Origin: Methanosarcinaceae archaeon
GTDB lineage: Archaea; Halobacteriota; Methanosarcinia; Methanosarcinales; Methanosarcinaceae
Assembly (NCBI GenBank): GCA_017613335.1
Contig: JAGAEB010000112.1
Span: forward strand, 1-11,543
DNA length: 11,543 nucleotides
Reading direction: 5' to 3'
Shown here one piece after another: positions 6,350-11,543 of the stretch. Numbering within the stretch: the stretch's first letter is position 1; the number at the start of each line of letters is the position of its first letter. The translations under genes and the position numbers were made by a program. Under the pieces are notes generated by a model. It saw nothing but the letters and a program-made list of their open reading frames with translations. It was not told the origin of the DNA and searched no databases.

Positions 6350-6985
6350 ATGCATATTTCCGATGGTGTTCTTTCTTTACCGCTTGTTTCATTCGGATGG
6401 GCCGTGACGGTCATCATCCTTTGTTTGTCCATCATGCGGTTTTACCGCATGGATCAGAATACGCGTTCTGCTTCCATCCCGAAGATTGCCGTGATGACGG
6501 CTGCTTTTTTCACGGCTTCTCTCGTCGAACTGCCGATCGGTCCGACATCTGCTCATCTGGTCCTTGCCGGGCTGACGGGTGTCATTCTGGGACCGTTTGC
6601 TTTCATCAGTATTTTTATTGCGCTTTTCCTGCAGGCCGCTCTGTTCCATTTCGGCGGCTTCGTGTCATTGGGCGTCAATTCGATGAATATGGGTCTCTGC
6701 GCTCTTCTGGCGTATTTCATATACTTCAGGCTGGCTCAGCATATCGATATCCGGATATCCGCAGGTCTTGCCGGCGGCCTGGCCGTCCTCTTCGGCGCCC
6801 TGGTCGTTGCCGTTTTCCTGTATCTGAACGGGAGTGAATTCCTCACATTTATCCGGATCGAGCTGATCGCTCACTTCGTTCTGGCTGTCATCGAAGGTCT
6901 TATCACAGCCGCTGTCGTTTCTTTCATCGCAAAGATCCGGCCGGATCTTCTGATCAGACCGCCCGACCCGAAAAAAGAATCTTAA
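6350..6985 (+). CDS. cbiM: CbiM/NikM substrate-specific (S) component of the nickel ECF transporter
   Basis: This 211-residue integral membrane protein binds the metal ion and delivers it to the CbiQ/CbiO module. It begins directly with MHISDG. In NikM structures the N-terminal amine, His2 and a His near position 67 coordinate Ni(II), and here His2 and His69 (in GPTSAHLVL, 64-72) match. The conserved stretch ALFHFGGFVSLGVNSMNMG at 97-115 is also present. Hydrophobic helices run from about 12-28, 45-60, 68-96, 112-127, 137-158 and 172-194. The start is fixed by AAGGTGA at 6339-6345, five bases before the ATG. NikM is often fused to or next to NikN. Here no NikN or CbiN is visible, and the adjacent NikK and NikL suit the NikKLMQO architecture. 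It lies last in the cluster, after a repeat-filled spacer, and is followed by a hairpin. Confidence 0.93.
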   Translation: MHISDGVLSLPLVSFGWAVTVIILCLSIMRFYRMDQNTRSASIPKIAVMTAAFFTASLVELPIGPTSAHLVLAGLTGVILGPFAFISIFIALFLQAALFHFGGFVSLGVNSMNMGLCALLAYFIYFRLAQHIDIRISAGLAGGLAVLFGALVVAVFLYLNGSEFLTFIRIELIAHFVLAVIEGLITAAVVSFIAKIRPDLLIRPPDPKKES

Positions 6986-6993
6986 AAAGACAG

Positions 6994-7014
6994 GGATCAG
7001 CCTCCGGCTGATCC
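6994..7014 (+). terminator. Perfect 9-bp stem hairpin after cbiM
   Basis: GGATCAGCC pairs with GGCTGATCC around a TCC loop, starting 8 bases after the cbiM stop. No T-tract follows directly; the first T-rich stretch is at 7106-7130. It may end or stabilise the nickel transcript. The same GATCxGC(C/G)GCTGATCC motif recurs in the short repeats just downstream. Confidence 0.5.
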
Positions 7015-7020
7015 TTCCCC

Positions 7021-7097
7021 GATCCTGCAGATGATCGTGATGTCGATCCTGCGGCTGATCCGATGAACGGTCGTGAAGTCGATCCTGCGGCTGTCAT
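7021..7097. repeat. Short direct repeats GTCGATCCTGCGGCTG downstream of cbiM
   Basis: CGATCCTGC recurs at 7020, 7044 and 7080. The longest exact repeat, GTCGATCCTGCGGCTG, is present at 7043 and 7079, 36 bases apart. The units are uneven (24 and 36 bp). With the hairpin just before, this makes up most of the spacer to the next promoter. Confidence 0.55.
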
Positions 7098-7135
7098 CTT
7101 CCCGTTCTTTCTTTTTTTCTCTTTTTATCTGTTAC

Positions 7136-7170
7136 TTTTAAATATGTGCCAGTCTTAATAGCTATAATTA
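7136..7170 (+). promoter_or_regulatory. TATA-box promoter of the Cys-rich protein gene
   Basis: TTTAAATA at 7137-7144 matches the methanogen TATA consensus exactly and follows a pyrimidine-rich stretch. Transcription would start near 7163-7170, giving a short leader of about 20 nt to the ATG at 7188. The gene therefore appears to have its own promoter rather than reading through from cbiM. Confidence 0.65.
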
Positions 7171-7187
7171 CTTTTACAGGTGATATG

Positions 7188-7631
7188 ATGACTGACTATT
7201 CCGAAAATGAAAAAGAAACCGTTTCTGATGTTTCCGGCGTTGCCGGCATCAATGATGAAAATGATGAAGAGATCGTTGAAGTGATCACGAAAAAATCCGC
7301 AGATGGATCTGCAGAATGCAGCGGTAACGACTGCAGCTGTGACTGCGGCTGCGGTTGCTGTGACGGTGACTGCTGCTGCGACTGCTGCAACGGTGACTGC
7401 TGCTGCGACTGCTGCAACGGTGACTGCTGCTGTGACTGCTGCAGCGGAAAATGCGACTGCGACTGCTGCCGCAGCGGCAGATGTGCCTGCGGCAAAAAGA
7501 ACAAAAAGCAGAAGAAGCACGAAAAATGCTGCTGCTGCGCCGTCCTGTCAAAACTGCCCTATATCCTTTTCGGCGCCCTGATCGGCATTGTGACCGTTTT
7601 ACTGCTGAAGCGCCGCTCCCGCAAAGAATGA
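7188..7631 (+). CDS. Cys-rich repeat protein with C-terminal membrane anchor, unknown function
   Basis: I know no family for this 147-residue protein. I chose ATG 7188 (ATG 7185 is equally in frame) because AGGTGAT at 7178-7184 then has usable spacing; an upstream GTG at 7146 lies inside the promoter. Residues 1-40 are acidic and carry no signal peptide. Residues 44-101 hold 28 Cys in CC, CCC and CxC clusters, including three tandem 9-residue units of the form GDCCCDCC(N/S). A Lys-rich stretch (KKNKKQKKHEK, 103-113), CCCC (114-117), a hydrophobic helix (about 122-140) and a basic end (KRRSRKE) follow. In total it has 32 Cys and one His. The dense Cys-Asp spacing suggests thiolate metal binding, like a membrane-tethered metallothionein, probably facing the cytoplasm. 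The nearby nickel locus makes metal storage or buffering attractive, but this is inference. Disulfide or lipid-modification roles remain possible. Confidence 0.75.
   Translation: MTDYSENEKETVSDVSGVAGINDENDEEIVEVITKKSADGSAECSGNDCSCDCGCGCCDGDCCCDCCNGDCCCDCCNGDCCCDCCSGKCDCDCCRSGRCACGKKNKKQKKHEKCCCCAVLSKLPYILFGALIGIVTVLLLKRRSRKE
7365..7445 (+). repeat. 27-bp coding tandem repeat, three units
   Basis: Units 7365-7391 and 7392-7418 are identical. Unit 7419-7445 differs at two bases. The period is a multiple of three, so copy number can change without breaking the frame. The region is rich in TGC/CTG triplets and is open in other frames on both strands, which explains several spurious overlapping frames here. 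Confidence 0.85.
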
Positions 7632-7748
7632 TATCACATCCGGCAGAACGATGAACGGCCATCCGGGCGGGTTTCCGGCGGTGATCCGCGAACATTCCTC
7701 CCGGGTCGTGTTTTTCCGGGTGCTGACATGAAAGACCGAATGACCGGG

Positions 7749-7762
7749 CGGCCGCAAGGCCG
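7749..7762. other. Small hairpin with GCAA tetraloop in a GC-rich spacer
   Basis: CGGCC and GGCCG flank the loop GCAA, a GNRA tetraloop. It is too short to call a terminator and lies 118 bases after the Cys-rich gene. The spacer 7632-7994 (363 bp) otherwise holds GC-rich sequence and the repeats listed next; I see no gene in it. Confidence 0.3.
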
Positions 7763-7804
7763 GGATGTATGCCGGACGGAACGCCCGGGGGCGGTCGACT
7801 GTCC

Positions 7805-7897
7805 GACCCGGTCTATCCGTCAATACGGCTGACCCGACCCGGTCTATCCGTCGACCCGGCTGACCCGGACTATCCGTCAAATCCGGCTGACCCGGCC
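7805..7897. repeat. 26-31-bp GC-rich tandem repeat upstream of tpiA
   Basis: The units start with GACCCG at 7805, 7831, 7862 and 7889. Each of the first three contains TATCCGTC and ends in CGGCT. Their lengths are 26, 31 and 27 bp, the longer one carrying an extra GACCC. The frame across it reads as a Pro/Asp-rich peptide, but no start or family signature supports coding. Confidence 0.75.
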
Positions 7898-7994
7898 CGG
7901 ATCCGGCCGATGCGTGTTTTTGTTTCCGTCTTTCATCCCGGGTCTTATCTTCTGCCGGCCGCGTGTTTTTTATTGTGTTCCAGGAGTTTTCTGA

Positions 7995-8660
7995 ATGAAG
8001 CCGTTTATTCTTCTCAATTACAAGACATACGATGAGGGAACAGGTTCCCGTGCTGTTTCTGTTGCCGAAGCCTGCAGCGCCGTTTCCGAAGAGTCCGGCG
8101 TTGAGATTGCTGCTGCGCCGCAGCTTCCGGATATTTACCGCGTGGCGTCTTCCGTGAATGTGCCTGTTTTTGCCCAGCATGTCGACGGATACGGTCCGGG
8201 CGGTCACACGGGCAGCATTTATGCGAAATGCCTGAAAGAAGCAGGTGCTGTCGGCTGTATGATCAACCACTCAGAAAAACGTCTGACGCTGGCCGATATC
8301 GAAAGTTCCCTCAAAGCCGCCAAGGAATGTTCTTTCAGAACAGTCATCTGCACGAACAATGTTGCAACGACTGTCGCTGCTGCGTCTCTGTGTCCGGATT
8401 ATGTGGCGATCGAACCGCCCGAGCTGATCGGATCCGGCATTCCTGTCTCCAAAGCCGATCCGGGCGTCGTTTCCGATTCCGTCGATGCCGTCCGGAAGAT
8501 CGCGCCGTCCGTGAAGGTTCTCTGCGGCGCCGGCATCTCAAAGGGCGAAGATCTCAAAACGGCCGTCGAACTCGGTGCGGAAGGCGTTCTGCTGGCATCA
8601 GGTATCATCAAAGCCAAAGATCCCAAAGCCGCACTTGAAGATCTTGTCAGCCTGATCTGA
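7995..8660 (+). CDS. tpiA: Triosephosphate isomerase, archaeal type
   Basis: This 221-residue cytoplasmic TIM-barrel enzyme interconverts dihydroxyacetone phosphate and glyceraldehyde 3-phosphate in glycolysis and gluconeogenesis. The length is typical of the compact archaeal form, shorter than the ~250-residue bacterial one. Substrate and catalytic residues are visible: Asn8 and Lys10 in NYKTY, His92 in INHSEKR, and the catalytic base Glu140 in AIEPPELIGSG. The phosphate-gripping turns are GAGIS (178-182) and ASGI (201-204). The start has a clear Shine-Dalgarno, AGGAG at 7982-7986, 8 bases upstream. It is followed 57 bases later by manC on the same strand. The two may be co-transcribed, linking the triose phosphate pool to hexose phosphate and GDP-mannose formation. 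No convincing TATA box is seen; TTTTTATT at 7966-7973 is too close to the start. Confidence 0.97.
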   Translation: MKPFILLNYKTYDEGTGSRAVSVAEACSAVSEESGVEIAAAPQLPDIYRVASSVNVPVFAQHVDGYGPGGHTGSIYAKCLKEAGAVGCMINHSEKRLTLADIESSLKAAKECSFRTVICTNNVATTVAAASLCPDYVAIEPPELIGSGIPVSKADPGVVSDSVDAVRKIAPSVKVLCGAGISKGEDLKTAVELGAEGVLLASGIIKAKDPKAALEDLVSLI

Positions 8661-8717
8661 AAATCTCTCCATTCATCACCAATCGTATAACAGTCTAAAC
8701 AATCAAGGTAATCCTTT

Positions 8718-10148
8718 ATGAAGTCCATCATCCTTTCCGGGGGAAGCGGCACACGGTTATGGCCGCTGAGCCGTGAATATTATCCGAAGCAGTACGTTCA
8801 TTTCATTCCGGGAGAATATTCTCTTTTCCAGAAGACGTTCGACAGATGCCTGCGTCTGGCAGACGGGAACGTTTCCGATATTTTCATCGTTTCCAACGAT
8901 CATCAGAAATTCCTGATCATGGGACAGCTTGAAGAACTCGGGATCGATTTCCCGAGCGAAAATATCCTCATCGAGCCCGCCCCGAAAAACACGCTTCCTG
9001 CGATCACGTTCGGTATCCGTGAGATCCTCGGGAAGATCCGCCGGTCCGGCGGTGCTGATCAGGATGAGACCGTCGCCGTCTTTCCGTCCGATCACGTCAT
9101 TGCCAAGGAAGACACTTTCCTGGAAACAATCTCAAATGCAGCACCGGCCGCCGCAGGTCATCTCGTGACTTTCGGCATCGTCCCGGGTAAGCCGCACACC
9201 GGTTACGGCTATATTTCACCGGGTCTTCCTGTTGAGGACTGCGCCGGTGTTTTCAATGTCCGCGCCTTCCATGAAAAACCGTCTCTGGAAAACGCCGTGA
9301 AATTCCTTTCATCGGGATACCTCTGGAACGGCGGTATTTTCCTGTTCAATGCGTCCGTTTTTGTCGAAGAGCTTAAAGAGTACGCGCCGGAAGTCTATGA
9401 CGCATTCTTTTCAGCATCGGATGATAAATTCTCTCCGGAAGAGGCGTACGAGACCGTTCCGAACATCTCCATCGACTACGGCGTGATCGAAAAATCAGAG
9501 AAAGTGGCCGTTGCCGGACTCGATGCCGGCTGGAACGATCTGGGCAGCTTCGATTCTTTCTATGATGAATTCGGAAACCTTGCAGACGCTGACAAAAATG
9601 TCGTCGTCGGCGGCGAACTGATGCCGATCGACTCAAAGGGGAACCTCGTCTGCGCCCGCGACAAACTCGTTTCTCTGATCGGCGTCAGCGATCTGATCGT
9701 TGTCGACACGGACGATTCTCTCCTGATCGCGACGCGCGAAAACTCACAGAACGTCAAAAACGTCGTCAAAAAACTCAAAGAACAAAACAATCCCAAGGCC
9801 GAATTCCACACGCATGTCTACCGCCCGTGGGGAAGTTACCGCATCCTCAATGAAGCGGATACTTACAAGATCAAGGAACTCATCGTTCTCCCCGGGAAAA
9901 AACTCAGCAGCCAGCTCCACCACCACCGGAGCGAACACTGGGCCGTCGTCATGGGAACGGCCAGAGTCACGCTCAACGGCAAAGTCAGTGATCTGGCCAG
10001 AGGTGAAAGTACCTACATCCCGAAAGAAACGGTCCACCGTCTTGAAAACCCGGGACCCGGCATCCTGAAGATCATCGAATCGCAGATCGGCGATTACTGC
10101 GGCGAAGACGACATCGTCCGCTTCGATGACGACTGGGGAAGAAAATAA
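8718..10148 (+). CDS. manC: Mannose-1-phosphate guanylyltransferase / mannose-6-phosphate isomerase (bifunctional, type II)
   Basis: This 476-residue cytoplasmic enzyme has an N-terminal nucleotidyltransferase domain (about 1-345) that makes GDP-mannose from GTP and mannose 1-phosphate, and a C-terminal cupin (about 365-470) that interconverts fructose 6-phosphate and mannose 6-phosphate. The first domain shows GGSGTRLWPLSR (8-19), PKQ (23-25), FPSDHV at about 121, EKP after residue 185, LWNGGIF at 202-208, IDYGVIEKS at about 252 and WNDLGS at about 271. The second shows RPWGSY (369-374), the metal-site region LPGKKLSSQLHHHRSEHW (391-408) and IPKETVHRLENPG at about 434. Length and order match the standard fused enzyme. 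AAGGTAATC at 8705-8713 serves as Shine-Dalgarno. GDP-mannose feeds protein and lipid glycosylation. No glycosyltransferase lies in the window. A strong hairpin and T-rich tract follow the gene. Confidence 0.96.
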   Translation: MKSIILSGGSGTRLWPLSREYYPKQYVHFIPGEYSLFQKTFDRCLRLADGNVSDIFIVSNDHQKFLIMGQLEELGIDFPSENILIEPAPKNTLPAITFGIREILGKIRRSGGADQDETVAVFPSDHVIAKEDTFLETISNAAPAAAGHLVTFGIVPGKPHTGYGYISPGLPVEDCAGVFNVRAFHEKPSLENAVKFLSSGYLWNGGIFLFNASVFVEELKEYAPEVYDAFFSASDDKFSPEEAYETVPNISIDYGVIEKSEKVAVAGLDAGWNDLGSFDSFYDEFGNLADADKNVVVGGELMPIDSKGNLVCARDKLVSLIGVSDLIVVDTDDSLLIATRENSQNVKNVVKKLKEQNNPKAEFHTHVYRPWGSYRILNEADTYKIKELIVLPGKKLSSQLHHHRSEHWAVVMGTARVTLNGKVSDLARGESTYIPKETVHRLENPGPGILKIIESQIGDYCGEDDIVRFDDDWGRK

Positions 10149-10239
10149 GGACAGCTGTCATTATCATACAGCTCAGATATCATACAACACAAAACGATGT
10201 GCGGCCGGACAAAAACCGCACAAGAACGAAACTCTGCCT

Positions 10240-10265
10240 GAATCCGGGATTCCGGTCCCGGATTC
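10240..10265 (+). terminator. Perfect 10-bp stem hairpin plus T-rich tract after manC
   Basis: GAATCCGGGA (10240-10249) pairs with TCCCGGATTC (10256-10265) around a 6-nt loop. Downstream come TTTTT at 10274-10278 and many T-runs to about 10430 on the plus strand. Oligo-T tracts are typical archaeal termination signals, so the manC transcript probably ends here. The T-rich stretch also overlaps the last codons of the converging minus-strand gene. Confidence 0.7.
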
Positions 10266-10381
10266 CGGGAGAGATTTTTCCTCTGTTTTTCAATCCTCTT
10301 TCAACTGTCACGCATTTCTTTTTCGTTTTTCTTTCAGTTGTTTTTTTCGGTTGTTTTTTTCGGTTTTTTCAGGTTTTTCAG

Positions 10382-11377
10382 TTATTTTTCTGTTTTTTCA
10401 GCTGTTTTTCCTTCCGGTCGATAGAGCGCGATTGCTGCATAGCCGACAACGGCATCGAAATCTCCGGAGACTTCACCGCTGTTCGTATATGACAGAAGGG
10501 ATACTTCCGGGTCTTTTCTGTCTGTCTCCGGAGATCCGGATGACAGGACATCATGGTCTGCCAGAGAGATGATCATTGAGGCGATCGGTCCGTATCCGCA
10601 GAGACTTGCGTCGTATTCGTCGATCGTTTCATAAAATCCGCGGATGTCTTCCGAAACGATCTTTCCGATCAGGCGCATGTCGATCGTTTCAGCTTCCTGC
10701 GCCGGAATGTAATGTGAGAAATCGCTCGTGGCAAGGACGGCGATCTTTTTCGGTTTTTCCTTTGATGCTTCTTCTGCGATCATTCTGCGGATGATCCGGC
10801 CGATCTCAACGGCTGTCCCGGGATCCTGATAACCCATGCAGAGGGGAAAGATCCTGAAAGGATCTGTCCGGCAGGGTTTCTGATCGTTTCCTTGTCCGTT
10901 TTCCTGTTCTTTTCCGGATCTTCTCCGGAATTTTTCCTGAAGGAGCGGCAGCTGCACTTCGATCGAGTGTTCGCGGCGGTGGGCCGTCTCGTCGGGAACG
11001 GCGATGCTTCCGTCAAAATAAGGCAGAAGGTCTTCATCGAACCGGACCGTCCCGAGGGGTGTTTCCCAGTCCGCTGTCGAGATCGAGACCGGCGTTCCGA
11101 TGCCTGTGTGATTCGGTCCGATCAGGATGTATGTGTCTGCATATTCAAGAGCTTCGATCGCATCAGCAGCTGTCTTTCCGGAATAGATGTATCCCGCATG
11201 CGGTGCGACGACGCCGCGGGCTTTTCTGACAGGTCCGTCCGCCGGATCTGCCGCGTCTGCCTGATCTTTCTTCCGGCCCTGTCTTTCCGCCTCATCGAAG
11301 GCTTCTCCGATCATTTCTGAGAGGATATCCGGATCAGACGGATAAAAACGGCCGGCAACAGCAGGTCTTCTGATCAT
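10382..11377 (-). CDS. MEMO1 family protein (AmmeMemoRadiSam system protein B family)
   Basis: The start MIRRPAVAGRFYP is diagnostic for the family. The metal-site and active-site-like residues known from MEMO and extradiol-dioxygenase-fold relatives are present: His60 (APHAGY), His90 (PNHTG), His137 (REHSIEVQLP), D219 and H222 (SDFSHY), and Cys260 (CGYGP). The cellular role in archaea is not settled; conserved neighbourhoods elsewhere often include isoprenoid genes. At 331 residues it is longer than the usual ~260-280. The excess lies in charged, low-complexity insertions at about 31-54, 151-172 and 287-300, plus a Lys/Glu-rich tail (TAEKTEK). The minus-strand ATG at 11377 has AGGAG about 9 bases upstream. 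No TATA box is visible; a tandem repeat occupies the upstream DNA. The gene converges on manC. Confidence 0.93.
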   Translation of the reverse strand: MIRRPAVAGRFYPSDPDILSEMIGEAFDEAERQGRKKDQADAADPADGPVRKARGVVAPHAGYIYSGKTAADAIEALEYADTYILIGPNHTGIGTPVSISTADWETPLGTVRFDEDLLPYFDGSIAVPDETAHRREHSIEVQLPLLQEKFRRRSGKEQENGQGNDQKPCRTDPFRIFPLCMGYQDPGTAVEIGRIIRRMIAEEASKEKPKKIAVLATSDFSHYIPAQEAETIDMRLIGKIVSEDIRGFYETIDEYDASLCGYGPIASMIISLADHDVLSSGSPETDRKDPEVSLLSYTNSGEVSGDFDAVVGYAAIALYRPEGKTAEKTEK

Positions 11378-11393
11378 TTTCCTGTTCTCCTGA

Positions 11394-11543
11394 TTTTTTT
11401 GTGTGTGACTGTGTGTTTTTTTGTGTGTGACTGTGTGTTTTTTTGTGTGTGACTGTGTGTTTTTTTGTGTGTGACTGTGTGTTTTTTTGTGTGTGACTGT
11501 GTGTTTTTTTTGTGTGTGACTGCGTGTTTTTTTTGTGTGTCAC
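11394..11543. repeat. 22/23-bp tandem minisatellite, about 6.4 copies, running off the window
   Basis: The unit is GTGTGTGACTGTGTG followed by seven or eight T. Units start at 11401, 11423, 11445, 11467 (22 bp each), 11489 and 11512 (23 bp each), and a partial one starts at 11535, with a T-run before the first. The only differences are the T-run length and one T-to-C change in the sixth unit (ACTGCGTG). It abuts the MEMO gene: its edge is about 17 bases from the start codon, so it forms that gene's leader or promoter region. Confidence 0.92.

Noticed and set aside
2642..6985. Cobalt (CbiMNQO) rather than nickel transporter
   Set aside because: No CbiN-like gene is present, and the NikK- and NikL-like genes point to nickel. 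Specificity is still inferred.
7146..7187. GTG start for the Cys-rich protein
   Set aside because: It touches the TATA box and lies before the likely transcription start, while ATG 7188 follows AGGTGAT.
7155..7695. Open frames on the minus strand and in other plus frames over the Cys-rich gene (Ala-rich, Gln/Ser-rich, Arg/Ser-rich peptides)
   Set aside because: They are products of the TGC/CTG triplet repeat, which is open in many frames. The chosen frame alone has a TATA box, a Shine-Dalgarno, an acidic start and a plausible membrane helix.
7961..7980. TATA box TTTTTATT for tpiA
   Set aside because: It would place the transcript start at the start codon, which conflicts with the clear Shine-Dalgarno at 7982-7986.
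7769..8035. Plus-strand Pro/Asp-rich open frame upstream of tpiA
   Set aside because: It is mostly the translated tandem repeat, has no Shine-Dalgarno and overlaps tpiA.
7599..8270. Minus-strand open frame of 223 codons opposite tpiA
   Set aside because: It is antisense to a certain gene and shows no recognisable motif.
11334..11543. Minus-strand frame of Thr-His-Lys-Lys repeats overlapping the MEMO start
   Set aside because: It is only translation of the 22/23-bp minisatellite, whose unit is not a multiple of three. It has no stop-bounded family signature and overlaps a well-supported gene.
11401..11543. CRISPR array
   Set aside because: All parts of each unit are conserved, so there are no variable spacers, and the period of 22/23 bp is too short.
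1..11543. tRNA, rRNA, transposase or integrase genes
   Set aside because: By eye I found no tRNA-like cloverleaf, rRNA segment, or transposase or integrase motif in any spacer or frame.

Overview
The window looks like a euryarchaeal, probably methanogen, chromosome. The support is a short archaeal-type triosephosphate isomerase, a MEMO-family protein, perfect TTTAAATA TATA boxes, GGTGA-type Shine-Dalgarno sites, a secreted protein ending in a PGF-CTERM-like anchor, and a full nickel ECF transporter set (methanogens need nickel for F430, hydrogenases and CO dehydrogenase). Methanomicrobiales is my best guess, but nothing here proves the order.

Layout: (1) 1-1360, an unrecognised membrane protein that probably begins left of the window. 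(2) 1361-1569, a spacer with three degenerate ~64-bp tandem units. (3) 1570-2196, a small class I SAM methyltransferase on the minus strand. (4) 2197-2641, a spacer with a 37/38-bp tandem repeat, a 9-bp-stem hairpin and the promoter/operator region of the next gene. (5) 2642-6985, a nickel uptake locus in the order nikK (DUF4198-like secreted protein), nikL, cbiQ/nikQ, cbiO/nikO, cbiM/nikM. (6) 7188-7631, a very unusual Cys-rich (32 Cys in 147 residues), C-terminally membrane-anchored protein with its own TATA box. (7) 7632-7994, a GC-rich spacer with another tandem repeat. (8) tpiA and a bifunctional GDP-mannose pyrophosphorylase/phosphomannose isomerase gene, which probably supplies mannosyl donors for glycans. 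(9) A terminator-bearing spacer, then a minus-strand MEMO-family gene whose upstream side is a 22/23-bp T/GT-rich tandem repeat running off the window.

How the genes work together: NikM binds the metal, NikQ couples it to NikO, which hydrolyses ATP, and NikK and NikL are accessory extracytoplasmic proteins. A candidate NikR-type operator lies at the nikK promoter. The Cys-rich protein next to the locus could be a metal buffer, though this is inference only.

Two oddities stand out in the transporter locus. The nikL frame lacks a stop and runs 398 nt into cbiQ, and the C-terminus of cbiO looks frameshifted. Either both are real lesions, or they are indel errors at A-runs. Tandem minisatellites, each with a different unit, occur in six spacers and look like a genome-wide habit.
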